Source: Apostichopus japonicus
Lineage: Eukaryota; Echinodermata; Holothuroidea; Aspidochirotida; Stichopodidae
Direction of reading: 5' to 3'
Length of the DNA stretch: 64,000 nucleotides
Assembly (NCBI RefSeq): GCF_037975245.1
Contig: NC_092576.1
Span: forward strand, 19,182,111-19,246,110
The notes under the pieces are model-generated. The model was not told where the DNA came from, ran no database searches, and saw nothing but the letters and a program-made list of their open reading frames with translations. A program made the position numbers and the translations under genes. Shown here one piece after another: positions 34,087 to 49,000 of this stretch; position 1 is the first letter of the stretch; each line of letters begins with the position of its first letter.

Positions 34087-35652
34087 TTTCATGGGAAATA
34101 ACTTTCGACAAAGTAAGTGGGCCTGACATTTCGATCCTAGCAGGATCTTCTACATAGGCTGAATGACAATTAACATAAACTGCAAGGGACAAAATGATTT
34201 TCTGCAGCTCTTACTTGTAATTGACAATATCATCCCTGGCTTCCCTAGTGTACACAAATTAAGAAAGGGGTGAATCTCTACATTATTTGGAGAAATAAGA
34301 AGTTGAGCGATGTCATCTTCTATTAAACCACAAATCTATATTGTTTTATATAATCACATAAATACACAGTCCCTGATTAATTCATATCGTTATGCTATTC
34401 ATCACTCATGTACAACAAGTTGAGGCATGTGAAATAACCTTGGTACACAATGTCGATCAAAGGAGGTAAAGTGTTATATGAAGTTTATCATACCGCATGC
34501 AGCTTCTTGTTGCTCATTATAATATCTTCTTGATTAAAACAGTGTAATCACATTTAAATGTAAGCATATCAAATTTTGCAAAATATTTTGAAATCCAGAC
34601 TGTTCCGTTACTTAATATATTGATACATGGCAAACTAATGTTTAATACATTTATAGAGGTATTGTAACACATGATCAATACGTTAGTGATTCGACTGTAC
34701 TGAGCCAATTGGTTCGAACATTGTTTAGTTTGTGGCAGTTGTCGTTACATGTGGTAATTATATACAGGTGTCTAGTGGTCAAACGACCAAAGTCTCCGCT
34801 ACTTTCACATGAATGTAATGTAATGTACAACATTTTCCGTCGGATTTCTAAGTTTAAGACAACAAAAATAACCATACAACCATGAAAGACGACCAAGGTA
34901 AATGATTATGTAATTTATCTTTCTTTATTTTCAGTACTACAAGATAATGAAAGGCGCAGATATGTGTAAACAAAATCGTGAAGAGAATTTGGATTAATGT
35001 AATATAAGTGTTGAAAAATCGTGGAAATTTGCGGAAATCTCACAATATTAGTACAGAAAACCGAATGAATTTAGTTAGACATTTCAGATATAAAATGAAC
35101 AGATAAACTAAATGAAAATATATTAAACGGCATTAAATGTCCTGCGATATAATACAATGTGATATTGGAACCTAGTTGGCACACAGCAGATCTACCCAAA
35201 GCCATAGTTGGTTGTTAAAGTGAGAGTGACTTCGGAAATACTTTAACTGTATTTACTTTGTAAATAAAGATAAATTGAAAGATGCTGCCAAGAGAAGTAT
35301 TACCGGATATCCTGTATTTAGTTTATGAAGCTATATGGCCGTTAAGTTCCTTTGCAACAATAACAGCATATGAAATTGTCATGTAAAATGCCATCAATGA
35401 ATGCAGCAACTATTTGTTTAGACAATCTTCAGTATTATAAAAACATATAACTAATGCAATGTACAGGCATATTTAAGATTAATATCGATAATGTTATAAA
35501 ACGATGAGTAGAAAATGGTAAACTGATCATATATTTGACGTAAAAACAAGAGTTTTGATTGTTACTGAAGTGTTTTTTCGGAGACCTAGGATTTTAATAA
35601 TTGGCTAGTAATAATAAATACAATGTTATGAGGGCTCCTGATCAGCTTAAGA

Positions 35653-38600
35653 TTACACAATCACGTCGTAATCCTGCATTTCTGTTAGATAGCAGTTGAG
35701 AAGTTGATGACACATCATGTAATCCTCCTGAAAAAAAAAGATAATAAAGGATGAAATACCAGGTGTCTTATTAAAATGAAAAGTTTGAAATGCTAAACAA
35801 AATTAGAACAACAGGGATAACTACATAGTATCGACTATGCATGTTCCAAGCTGTCACCATCAATGACCGATTCTGTAATACAGTGATCTCGGAAACTGTT
35901 GATTTAATGGGGAAAGAAGAAATTACGAACTTTGCATTGACCCAAATCAGTTACTGCGTGCACTATTAAAAGTTGAGCAGAACGTTTTAAAAATGTTACT
36001 TTCTCAACTGCAGTTGGCTAATGGGTTTACCCAACGTTTTGTTAATTCATATAATTACATTTAACCAACAACCATAAACTAGTTGGGGAACATGTAACTA
36101 TATATATATATATATATATACATATATATGTACATGGGGTTTGTTGGGAAACCTTTGCCAATATTTGGTAAAGGCCAAAGATGAACTTACCAGAAATATC
36201 AAACTGGAAGATATGAGTAAAAAGTATGGAAAATTTAGAGGATTGATTAAAAGTAACTGAGTAAAACCTGTCAGCACAAGAAAAATAAGGAAATAATTAC
36301 GTGAAAGCGTAGTGCCACAACAACAGGGAACATTATTTGTATGCCTTTGTATTGGAACCTTCACATATTGGCTGTCAGGGAATTTTAATTTAATATTCCA
36401 AGCACATTTTTAGTGGAATGTATGCATTACAATTACCGGTTGCTTTAATAATATTGTAATACCAGCTGTTGTATTTATCAATATTAACTTGTTAATTTTA
36501 CATCTTCTGATGTACAATGCTTTAGTTACATTTAATGTAAAGACAACTGTACACTTATGAATAAACTTGGTATGGTCCACATCGTTTATCTATGAGAAAA
36601 TGACTTTTTTCGTATTATATTAGCTTTTATTTACATCATTGTTTGACATAACTATCAGCACAAAGTCCACACTAAGTCTTGAAAAACAAAGTCGGAGCCA
36701 ATTAGTATCAGTAAGCACCAAAACTTGGAATAAGTAAAGTGGATATTCTCAAGAAATTGCAAAGTCAATGTTTAACGAATACGAGGCTTTCTAAAATTTA
36801 TTTGAACAATTCCCTCCACATAAATCAATATAACTTTTAATATTAAATTTAACAAACTATAACATAAACAGAATTCTTGTCATAAAAACACTGGTGTTAT
36901 TGTGATGTACCACAATGCGATGGTGTATGTCTATGCCAGAGAGTAAACATATTGTTAAGGTAAATATATTGGAAACTAGACTAGCTGTAAAATAAAAAAA
37001 TACACTCAAATGTTTCTTTTCTAAGACATATTAAAATTAAAGTATGAGTAAAACCATCCTTTAATTATACCTACATCGCAGTAGCTAGTCTGTGCTTTTA
37101 ACTTTGACCAATGTTGTTATCTTGAAGTAACGTCCTTATCTTGGTTATTTTCATTCGCCTTCTAGCATCTCAACTAGCGCCTGGGTTTAATGTGGGTCCG
37201 GTATGTCCGGGTGTCCTTTGCCCAACTTAAATAGTGCAGATAACATTTGTTTAACCATATTGGTCCATACATAAAACAACTTTATTCAAAAATAAGAAAA
37301 CCTAACTATTTAGACTGTGAACTGGTCATTTCTGTCCAAATTTATCTCTGGAAATTTCTTACATTTCAATAAGTTCAGCCCGTATGTTTATTGTGTAAAT
37401 ATGAATGAAAAGACTACTGAAGGGTAAAATACTATATAACACTACAATGCCATGCGTTTCTTGATCTTCTTTTTTTTGCGAAAATTCTCATTTTGCTTTA
37501 CAGGTTGGGTAGAGGCGGGAGGTTACATGGTGATGATAGTTTGCTATAATTTTATACACAAGTACCAACAAAGCTACAGCTAATATTAACTGTATTATCA
37601 TAATATTGTTGTATTCATTCTACGACATACCTTAGTGATAATCGCATTGGGGTTGCACACTTTAATATGTTTAACAGTGTCAAACACTTGTATCGTTTGT
37701 CGCGTCTTCATCCTGTTGATCTCAGAGCAAACAGTCACATAAATTCCACTTCTGGATGCGCCATTTCTACAAAACAAAATCCCCCAAAAAACATATTAGA
37801 TACTATCAATGAGAACAGTAGTTGATACTGGAAAAAGTTGAAGATGTAACATATTATATCACAGTTGATCTGAAACAAATTTTACTGATGTGATATTGCC
37901 TTGTAGAACAATACAGCAATATATCAGGTAAAACAACTACTCTGTGTACTTAGGATCATCAACTTAGAGAAAGCTGAGACAGTCGTACTGCTTGCATTGG
38001 GTAAACACTGATGCAAACAGTTTTGCTGTTTTACTTTGTCATTTTAATTTTACAATTATTATCTATTTTGTTATATTTGTTCTCTCCGGTAGCAATTATG
38101 GTGTGATATCAACTTCAGTATCGGATTAAGAACTTACATGCAATGAATTATTGTTGCACCACGACTTCCAAATCCTGTAGCTGCGATGAAATTTATAAGG
38201 GGTGTTAGGCTTTCACCACTCTTAGGCCAGGTGTTTAGAATGAAGCGATTAACATTGATAGATTCCTGAAAGCAAAACGAAAAAGCATGGAACAGAATCG
38301 CTCTTCACAAGGTTTCCCTTCGATTTGAAGTTAGTGTTGAATGCCTTATTACCATGTCAAATAATAATATTAATGATAAAGTAAGTAAAAACAAACAATT
38401 AATAAGCATATTAGGGTCTTACCCGATACGATCGGTGGGCAACCTGACACTGATGGATTGTATATAGCTGTTTTTTCTCAATGAAGCACGTGGATACTGT
38501 CATTGTTCCGATCTCGATGTCGTTTACATCTGGCCAATATTTTATAGCATCCTGTGTTGTGATACAATTAAAAACATACTGTTGACAGATTTCAACAAAC

Positions 38601-40000
38601 AGATGTGCCATGCAGATAAGAATCCTTCATATATTGATATCAGTATGACTACAGCAATAATGACATATTTTATTTCGGTTCGAAAGTAAAGGTAAACTTA
38701 CGAAAGAATTGTTCCAATGTTAGTAACGTAATGAAAAAAAAAAACCCAGAAGAGACAAGTAATATCAGTTCTCTGCGCTACTTCGAAGCAAGGAATATTA
38801 AAAGTTATAAGAATAGTATGATATAGCCTATTTGAATGAATTACATGATTTCCTGAGTCTGACTCATTCAACATAATAATAGTCTGACATTGATAGTCAA
38901 ACACGAGTCGCCAAAAGTCTTCAACAGTATTCGGCAAAGGTGCCTGTGTCATAATCAAAGTTTGATTCAATCCAGGAATCTGTAGACAAGAAATAGACAC
39001 AAAAATATCTTTAACAATATAATAATAGCGCTTTGATTATTCCAGTTAACATCTCAAAGCAAACAAGAAGAAAGGAAACAAAAACTTCAAGTTGGTCGAC
39101 AGCCTAACTCTGTTACTTATTGTAGTTTTTTTTTAAATGACGCTAAAGAATAATATTTTCAGAGAAATTGTTCCACTTTTAATCGAATTAGGTGCTCTAT
39201 TCAATGTTATTTAAATATATTCAAGTGGATACACGTGGTTGCGATGCCAGCAGAGCATTTTCTACATAACGATGGCAATCATGTCTCGTATAGCTCAGCT
39301 GGGTAGTGTACAGGACATATTATCCTGATTTCACTAGTTTGACTACCGAACTAGCCAAAATGTGTTTCTCGCTCTAGCTTCAACTTGAAGCACCGAATGC
39401 CTAACTATTTTTATACTTACATTCACGACAGAGGCATTAATGTAATCGTTTCCTCCCTGAGTGAGACACATGGATTTCAGCAAAGGTCGATGGTTTTCCA
39501 CTGTGAAGAGAAGTTGTAATATGACATTAAATGGACTACATAGGGAAGTGGCAGGCTATTCTCAACAATTTAAGTTGTGTCTGACAATCAAGTTTTCTCT
39601 ATTTTAGCTATGTTTACTGTTCCGCTTTACTAAGTTTGTTGTCAACTGTTGACACTTTGACCTTAATTTCATCAGCTGTCCGACGAATACATGTTGTCAT
39701 ATTCATTGGCATCAATTTAAACCTTTCATGAGACGTTAGACAGTTTAAACTAATACTATGTGCCCAAAAATGTCACCCTGTTAAGAATATGAAAATTATG
39801 CAAGGGTTTAAAGTCATTTGCATGAATATTTATACATATGTTTGGTTATTATCTTGTAACATGCAGTTTTCATTAATTTGTTCTTCCTCATCGAGATACT
39901 CACGTGGTACAATATCTCCATATCTGTTCTTGTGCAAGTTTTCAGGAGATGCCCCAGAGAATGAGTTGACATTTGTGCTGGGACTTACTTTTTCGAAACT
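35653..40000 (-). CDS. Receptor phosphatase: single PTP domain with altered active site
   Basis: Seven exons give one PTP domain. Seen in order: KNRYGDIVP (pTyr loop intact), [21 protein letters not shown] (usual TQGP is TQAP), [13 protein letters not shown] (WPD loop with Lys for the general acid Asp), IIHCINGASRSG across a splice (HC-X5-R intact with following Ser), then [16 protein letters not shown], where active enzymes have Q-T-x-x-Q-Y. Nucleophile Cys and phosphate-binding Arg remain; general acid and Q-loop Gln are lost. In two-domain receptor phosphatases such changes are typical of D2, but no D1 exons lie between the TM exon and this domain: 40001-41144 shows none. The protein ends 24 residues into the last exon with TAA. 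Confidence 0.92.
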
Positions 40001-43000
40001 CTGAAGATAAACACAAAAACAATATTTTACAGTAATTACTTAGCAATAAATGTTGCCTCATAAATAAAAGCTAGTGAAAATACAATATTAAGTTTATGTG
40101 ATATTTATTATTTCTTGTATAAAATGACAAGATTATTGTTGAAAATGACAATACCATCATGAATGTCAATTTCCGCACGGCATTTTGTGTTCCTCAGACG
40201 GTAACAACATATGTCAAAACAGTTAAACGAATACACGTATTAGTCTTTGTATCGAGTGCATTCTGCTTCTACCCGATAATGGTATCTGTATCTGTTTTGT
40301 CATATTTCGTGTGTGTGTTTTTCCTCTCCTGCTTTGCTGAGAACATACATATCTTCGGTTAGTCTATTAATATTTAGCTGTTGTATCTCTCAAATAATCG
40401 CAGTGTGTTCATGCAGTTTACACAATGTACATAGTGGTCCAGTTTTGCTCTTTCAATGACATTTCTTCTTGCATATATATAGGAGCAAGACATTTCAGCA
40501 ATGGGCATATTTTTATCCTTTTGTTAGCTGAGTAAATGAGTTCGTATTTGCAGGGTTAAGTCAATGGTTAATGTTGTGCAACTATTGCAGAAACTGGGTT
40601 CGTGACAAAGCTCCGGAATAGCTGATTATTATATTATGTCTTTATGTTAAACCTTTTGCAAAACCTGTAAGATAACAGTGACTTATTCAGTATAGTATTC
40701 AACCCACGGACGACACCATGTTGTTATGATATGGACGTATGGTGATAGTTTGTTTCTAAATACTGGCAATTATCTTGTAGCCGATACTGTCTAGCCAAGT
40801 TCACGCTAAACAAACCGATCTTCATAGACAGGGCGATTTTTATGTTCGTTATCATTATTTCTAGGTTAAATTTCTCATTGACACCCTATATTAATTATAT
40901 CATATAGGCAATCAATGACAATTTAAGTTACTCAAGATTCAATTTGATTGCATGATATCATGCCTATGTAGCTTTCCTTACTAACATGTTACCCTCTAAG
41001 ATGACACAAGACATTTTGTAATCGATGGCCTAAAAATAAAACATATTAATCTTGAATATGTGCCCATCCTGTCGACAATTGTATAACAGTAAATTCACCT
41101 CTATATTTTTTTGAATGATTTTTGCGTTATGTATTCATTATCACCTTAAAGGTAGCCGATATCATTTCTTGAGCAGTAGAACTTCTCATGAACAACGGAA
41201 ACCTGGAAACTGCCATCGGTTTCCTAAGAGAAAATTCATCATCAGCATTGTTTTGGTACACGTGGACATCTTCCATTTTTTCGCATTTGTCGCTTTCTTG
41301 TTGTGCTTCAGCGCCTCCATCTTGACGAGTAGATGGAATTTCATATCCATCACTGGTGTTATCAGTTCCTGTGGCTGACAGAATGCATTCCTCGTGTTTC
41401 TTAGAAGGAATATAACGTACCATGTTGCTATGCCCAATATCTTTGCTCACATATTCATAGGCAAAAGGGGCTTCGTTTGTAACCTCTGCAAGAAGGAAAT
41501 ATCATTTGTAATCAATAGATATTAAACAAATGATGAAGGTGGTATGAACAATCACACTCATTGTTTTAACAGTTGGTCTAAGAAAATACAATCGTATTAC
41601 AATTGTTTAATGGAAAAACAAGTTATTGTAATAGAAACGATGGCTTATAGATAGGTCATTGCGAATTAACGACATAACTCATTTCACCGCAATTGACACA
41701 CACAATCATGGAATATTTTGTACTAACTGATGATTGAAAAAACTTGGACTGTAACATTTATTTGGTATTATAGATGTTCACAGAAAAGAAAGGATCACAT
41801 CTTATTAGACATTGTTGGTTTTGTGTTTATGTTTTACTGATCTAAATTTATTTATAATGTAAACTTTATGTGAACTGGCGGCAGTTAAGAAAAACATTGA
41901 CTATAACTTGTTCAGAACAGTGAAATTATTAATGCGGGAAATGTAAGACTGCGATTTCAAAACCAACGTATGTGCTTCTTCTATATGAATGGTGCTATCG
42001 TCTCCTGAAAATAAACAGCATTGATGGCACTAGAGGCTCTTCATAAAATATAATAGTAAATCTTTAAGTCCTACAGTATAGTGCAGCTTGTGTTGGCGTT
42101 ATATGTAGACAGATTTAATTAAAACCCACAAGAAACTTACAAACTTACCTTTTGAGTCGTCTGCTTGTCGTTCCACAGTTTTAGGTTTGGATGTAGATCT
42201 CCTATATTTCCATATTCTTGAGAGAAAAATGAAACATAATTTGAAAATTAATTAAAATTATAGCGTAACATCTAACCATGGCAACGTTTTCAGTGACTCA
42301 CCCGTAAACTGCAAGAAGAGCAATTATTGCGAGAGAGACCGCTCCAATTGTAACACCAACAATTAATCCAACGGATCCTGAAGGGAAGAACAAACGTTTA
42401 TATCATAAAGTTTCCTTTGATTGTTAGTACAGGTACGGATGTATATTGTGATGTTTCCTTTGATTGCTAGTAATGGTGCGGATGTATATAGCCATGTTTC
42501 CATTGATTGTTAGTTAAGGTGCGGATGTATATAGTAATGTTTCCATGGTGACCAGCATTTGCCGGATATGACTGTTTCATATCGTAACGTTACAATGATA
42601 CCAATATCATACGACTGATCTACAAAGACGTTCAATAGTAATAATTATAATATGGGTAACAAATGACAGCAGTTTTAACATATTTTACTTGTAAAAGGAG
42701 AAAAAACAACCAAGTAAATGTACATGAATTTGTTTTGGTAATTTATCTAGTTCCCACACATACTATTGACAGTGATTACAGCATAACATAATGTTCGGGG
42801 ACGCTACGATAAACTAGGACGTAGACGAAATAGTTAATGAACTTTTTTATCAAGTACAATGTTGCTCGAATCAGTAAAAAGTTGTTGTACTTACCCGTAT
42901 CAGGCAAATTTGTTTTCACCATTTCCAAGACTGGACCGGGGGGTCCTTCCCCATTTAGCCCTTCTCTCACAGCTACAACCCTGAAGTCATAGTCTGTATC

Positions 43001-46000
43001 TGGTTCAAGTGACGTAATTATCACAGCATAATTATCTTGATCATTGCTTGCATTTACTCTTATAAAGGTACTTGGCCAATCGCCGCTCTCCGACAGCTTG
43101 GTTAGTAACCTATATTCAACCACTGGGGGAGTCCCAACGTCGCCATCCCATACCGACCAGGTAATTGTTAGCGAATTTGAGCTGCTAACACTAGCAGCTG
43201 GAACTGCTCGGTATTCCGGAAGTCCTTTAAGAAACAAAACAAAAACTACAAATTTAGTAAAAATAATATAAATAATGAGCATCAGCTTTTGCAAACAGTC
43301 ATATGGTAACGCATTTCAAGAAAAAACACTACAATAACATGATAAACATCAACATTGACGGGAAAAGGTATGTACATATCATTATTTTGTATTTCGATGT
43401 TTTGTCGTGAAGGATCGTTTCTGCGCAATAAACAATCATTGAGCAATTTTGCTGGTAATGTTGTACAATTGTGCTGTGACTGATTTATAAAATTGCGAAC
43501 TTTAACCTGCTCATTCCATTGCACTAGCTCATTTAATTTATTGACTATTCAAAGGTTTGTTCAGCTCGCAAGTGTCATTAAGGAGTAGTAACGTTAAAGA
43601 TTACAACACCTGAAAGTAGGGACTTTTTGGCAAACTACCAGTTAAAGACACGGAGGAAAAAACTGTTCCGTGACGGATAATACTTAATTGTTGGCGCTAT
43701 ATTACTTTCCTATAGTTGGATAAAAACTCCTTAACGCTTTAAAGCTGTCAACTAAGCGACGGATAAATTATTCTATATAATCACTTAATTAAATAAAGAC
43801 TTCATTTACGTAAAAATAGTCGAATGAAATCGTTGTAAGATTAACCACCATACTTGGAACAAAGTAGTAAATTGTATTACTACTGGAACAAATAAATTAA
43901 ATAACATTCAACAGTGTTATTGAGTATTCCACAAATAATGACATCATAATATACGTGGAGAATAACATGATAATTGCATTGAAAATAAAATGATGTGCAC
44001 CTTCCAAGATATTTTTACATTTTCCTGATCATCTCCAGCGACTTCTGCCGTAACATTCATTGGTCCATCTTGATCAACTTGTCTGAATATGAAATATGGA
44101 CATTAAAACGAGACCCCCGAAAAAATGAAATAAAGTCAATAAATTGGTAACCATATTTTTCAAATATAACATGTGAAGCTCTCTAAGGTATGTGATAAAT
44201 GATGACATTCTGCTTCAGGAAATTTAAGTCATTCTTAGTTCGGTTTAAAAGGATGCCAACCAATAACTAGTTTGGTGAGAGCAAATTACCAGAATGTTAG
44301 ACTACTTTCAAACGCACCTCTTCCGTTAGGTAAATCAACGAATACTTGGCTACGTACGTCATTCGAGCAGTTGGAGTGGTCCGGGGTAAAACCTGTTGTT
44401 TTTCTGTGTGTTGTTTACATAGTATCATACAAGAAATTCCATCAGTGTCACTGAAATATCTATCTCAAATTAATGTTAGCCTGAGTAAAATCACTGACCG
44501 TGTAGACGAAGCAAGTCTATTGAAGTTTATTTATAGTGATAAAGAATACGTAGAACTATTTAACTTACGCTAAACTTCAGGTCCAAACTATATTTCTCGT
44601 AATGTTTATTTACTTTTTGGGAATAATAAAGTAACCATGAGTTCCAATTTTCATTGAGGTTCCTTTGCTTTGTTATAGATTCTCAAACATGAAAATTAGG
44701 AGAATGGAGTGTCCAAAATGTTGAAATTTTCTCAACTATTTATACTACATTTGAAATGTTGCTATTTATTGATGAATTCCAATTTAGCTACATTCATTGA
44801 AGTCCATAGTCTGGACAACAACAAAAGGCCAATGCGTAAGATTTATTGTAACATGTAAGAACTCAAATCGACCTACTTTTTATTTTTAAATTTCGTGCTT
44901 ATGAGTTATTTTAGCCTCACACTTAATAATATGTATTCAAAAAGAAGACATGAAAATGAGTTGGGAAATACTGACAAGGTCTACTAACTTTCCAGAAAGT
45001 AGTAGTGTTACTGGTTTCCGTATAGTTTACGAGGGATGTGTTAGGGGTTTGAATCTGATGAATCTACCATCTTAGGTTTCATCGTTTAATGCGACCAAAC
45101 AATCATCATGCTAAGTTCACATAGGCTTACCTCATAATGTTGATCTACCTTATAGCCAAATTTAAAACGCCTAAATTACCGGAGCTTCACCCCTGGACAC
45201 CAATTACGGCTCAGAGCTACATTCAAGAGACATTTAAGCATAAGTTAAGTGCTGCAGCTTCTGTTGCAGCTATGCAGTTTACGTAAATATAAAAAACATG
45301 GGATGGGGAGGTGGGTAGGAGGTGTTTCTTAGCCCCTAATTTTTACTGTGATGTGCACTTTGTGCTGGTGCATTTTTAAACTTGCTAAATGTCCTCCTAC
45401 ATAAAGGTTTGCTTGCCCCAAGATGCCTCTGTTTGGACTTTCAAGCGCCATCACTGACTGGGACATTATAGAGTTGCTCGTGTATAATTTACAGTTGAAT
45501 TTGTTTTCACAATTTTCCACATATACTGCCAGTTGAAATGACTGATTATCAGTGTGGTATTCGAGTTTGTTATATCGAGAACTTAGGGACTGAGACCTCT
45601 TTAAATGCATTACGTATTGACAGCGTCAAACAAAGTTGTTTAAGTGTATTGTACTTTATGCACAAGTTTACGCATCAAACAACATGGCGGTATCCTCTTA
45701 ATAGCAGTAAAAATTGTGTAGTAGTTAACTAGTTACAGCTTTCTTGAGGAAAGAATCCTGAAGCAAAGCTGACGGCATATACTATATTTCAATCGTGCAG
45801 AAAGATGCAACCACTTTTGCTGAGCGATAATTGTCGACGAGGCTAACTGTCATTGAAATGTTATCCACAAGCAATATTAATGTAATAATGTAAACAAAAT
45901 TGATGTGACAGACAAATGAACTGTGTAGGAACATATACGTACAAATTTGGTGAATATTAAAGGCCAAGCGATATGTTTCGAAAGATTCGAAATATTAGTT

Positions 46001-49000
46001 GCCTTATTTCGTAAGTGTTCTTGTCATGTCACAGTCGGCGCACACAAGCTCCATAAAAATAAATCGTTTGCGTAATACCATAAATATGTAAACTTTTGAG
46101 AACCAAGAAAAAAATGCTGTTTCAACAGGCTTCAACAGGAAAGTTATTGAAGGGAAGCTACTAAATTTAAAGAAAAATATATATATAAGTCAAAATAGTC
46201 TTACATACCTTGTAAAGGAAATCAAACAAAGTTTGCCGATAGCAAGGCGATACCTACTTACAGTAGAAATTTGGGAAGGATCATCAGTCTATAGTATCAT
46301 GCATACAGAGCTACACACATATATGCTACTACATGTTTCTCACGTGCATATTCATGACAGACGATAACACGGTAGCATGCTAGGTACTTTACAGTTTGGT
46401 CAGGGACATTGTATCCACTGTTACTTCAGGACCCGAAAGCAGACCTCAGAAATAATTTAATAAAAACATAACTAAGTAAGTTCGTCTGCAGCCAAATCAA
46501 TAGGGGCCGTTGCTGGGTGACGGGTATCTTTGTTCCAAGTATGAAAGCAAACCGCTTTCAAATATCTTGAGATTTAATATTTACCCAGCCTACACGTCAC
46601 TTCTACACCCACAAACATCCGAACACACGCCACCGCCATTGCATTGGTTACAGTTAACATTTAAAATGAAAATCCGAGTTTGTAGGTTTATGGGAGCTGG
46701 AATATCCGTTAAGAATCTAGGGGCAATAGGTTTTCAATTTTCAGTAACAAAGCACTTGAAGGTGTATTTTACAAGAGATAAAATGAAAGGGTTACTGTGA
46801 TAATCATGAAATGCTGATATACAACAAAACACAAATACTACTTCATTACAATTTACTAAAAAATGGTTCCAATGGCTTTAGTTTTAAATGCTTGCTATTC
46901 AAATATCCTTATGATCTACTCAAATAAAAAAAAAAATCAACAATAGTAAACACAGTGCAATGATATTCTGGCAAGATCCATGGTCAATAAACATCTTCTT
47001 GACCGTAAAAACAATTGACATGACAGATAAAATTATTAAAAAGCATTGGGATTTAATATGATGATTCAAAATACCTGCACACATGGTAGTAGCATTCAGC
47101 GCTGGACTCTTTGGACCTTCTCCCTTCTCTCCTTCTCTTACTGCTGCTACACAGAATGAGTATCTTTCCTCTGATGTGAGGGCCGTAAAGGTGACATTCA
47201 GGGTCTTGATAGATGTAGACGTATCCTGGATAGACCAATTCAGTCCTGATGCCAGCTTGTAGTAAGGTGTATACCCAATCACAGGAGGGTCCCCATATTC
47301 ATTTTCTTCATCCCAGGCTGACCAGCTGATGGTGACTGTTGATTCAGTTATTAGATCTGCTTTTGGAGCAGATTGCAGTACAGGAAGATCTAGAGGCCCA
47401 AATGGGAAAGAAGAATTACAGATCATCTATTTGAAGAAATCATTGTTGACTATGCTATTGTTGACTATGCATTGTTGGCATATAATGCTACGTCAGACGT
47501 GAGCATGGTTTATCGCAAGATACAATGAACACTATAATACTATTAAAGAATGAGTAATTGTCATCATGTTTACAGGTGGTCATGGAGTATAGTATTGAAG
47601 TCAGTTGCATAGTAGGCCTAGTCGACATCTGGTGATAATACAGTTAATGTACATATAATCTAACTACTGCCTTGAGTAATGTTGTTACTAGCCTTAGGGT
47701 AGTCTGAAATTCATTTAGAGTTCTAAAAAGCATTGCTCAATAAAGCGTAATTAATGGCTATACATAGTGTTACGACATGTGATCATGTGAATGTGTTTGG
47801 TAAATGTATACAAAGAATATAGTTCAAGAAATATTGCCTTTGGAGATATCGGTTTGATTCTGACACAAGTTGACTTCACTAATATCCATCTATAACTAAA
47901 GAATATGACATTGGTACTCAACAAACTACATGGACCAATATACCACATTATAAAATCAAACAACATTGATGGTGAAAAATATTTTGCGTTACATAATTTT
48001 AAGATTGAAAGTTAAGTAAAATAAAGAAGAAAATATTTAAGCTCAGCTGCACTAATGGTACGGTTTATTACTAGTAAAGTTAAGTAGTAAGTTAAACTTG
48101 AACTTCAATTTATACACCAATATAAACAAAGTAATAAGAAATGAAATCTCAAAATGTAACTAAAATAAATAAAGCAAGTGTGGTAGCATGAGAGTACGTG
48201 TTACATTACTTACTTTCAAACTTTCTTCTTTACAATAAGAGGTATTGTCATATTATGGTTAGTGTATATTATAACCATCCGCCTTTGGATCATCTTTCTA
48301 TAGTGTTTGGTATTCACTGTTAAAAGTTACAAACTGTGTGCTGACGATTGTTTCAAAGATACAGAAAATTGACTTTGCCGCCTTCATGTTTAATACTAAG
48401 CAATTCTAAAGAGACCACGGTTGACCCATAAAGTGCAAATTTAACATATGCAGTCATGCAACTCACCAAATACATCTATGGTTATGTTATATACTGCATA
48501 TTTTTGGTCATCTTTCCTCAGCTGACAGTAAAGTGTCTGTCCATCTCTGACGTTATCTACCATGAATGGAGCAGTTCTTGTTGTTGCAGTACCACTCAAC
48601 TGTTCTGAAGAAATGCCATCGTCATCTAAATGCTCATGATGTCTTGACAAAACAAAATTTAACTTATTAATGTCTGAAGAACTTGGACCTTTAGCAGCTG
48701 TGCAAGTCACAGGAACTGTTACTCCTGGATTTTTACGAGTATAGGCGGCATCTATTAGACCTTAAATGAGGAAAGAATGACAAACACTCATAGTATAGGC
48801 GGCATCTATTAGAACTTGAATAAGGAAAGAAAGAGAAACACTCAAAGTGGTCGTTATAAAACATAAGATTATACTGTGCTAGGACCTCTACATCTTTATC
48901 GTTGTTTTCCAGTACAATGCAAAAGTAACAATTTGATGAAAATGAATTGATATTGCAAACATTATATTTTGATGACAACGAAATGAAATTGCAAAGAAAA

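Larger units (their letters stand above)
31054..35652. other. Intergenic stretch between GPCR and receptor phosphatase 3' end
   Basis: Contains a 22-nt perfect palindrome (31248-31269), a possible minus-strand terminal exon (31825-31977), a tandem duplication (33841-34086) and a block around 32850-33700 rich in 'aggctag/ctaggcc' words. No further domain-bearing exon was recognised on either strand. Confidence 0.5.

Noticed and set aside
34675-34896. 73-codon minus-strand frame with hydrophobic start and five Cys, like a small secreted peptide
   Set aside because: No similarity recognised, no promoter, splice or polyadenylation support, and frames of this length occur by chance here.
41115-41378. 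87-codon plus-strand frame
   Set aside because: Antisense shadow of the receptor phosphatase linker exon 41145-41485, whose splice sites and phase are firm on the minus strand.
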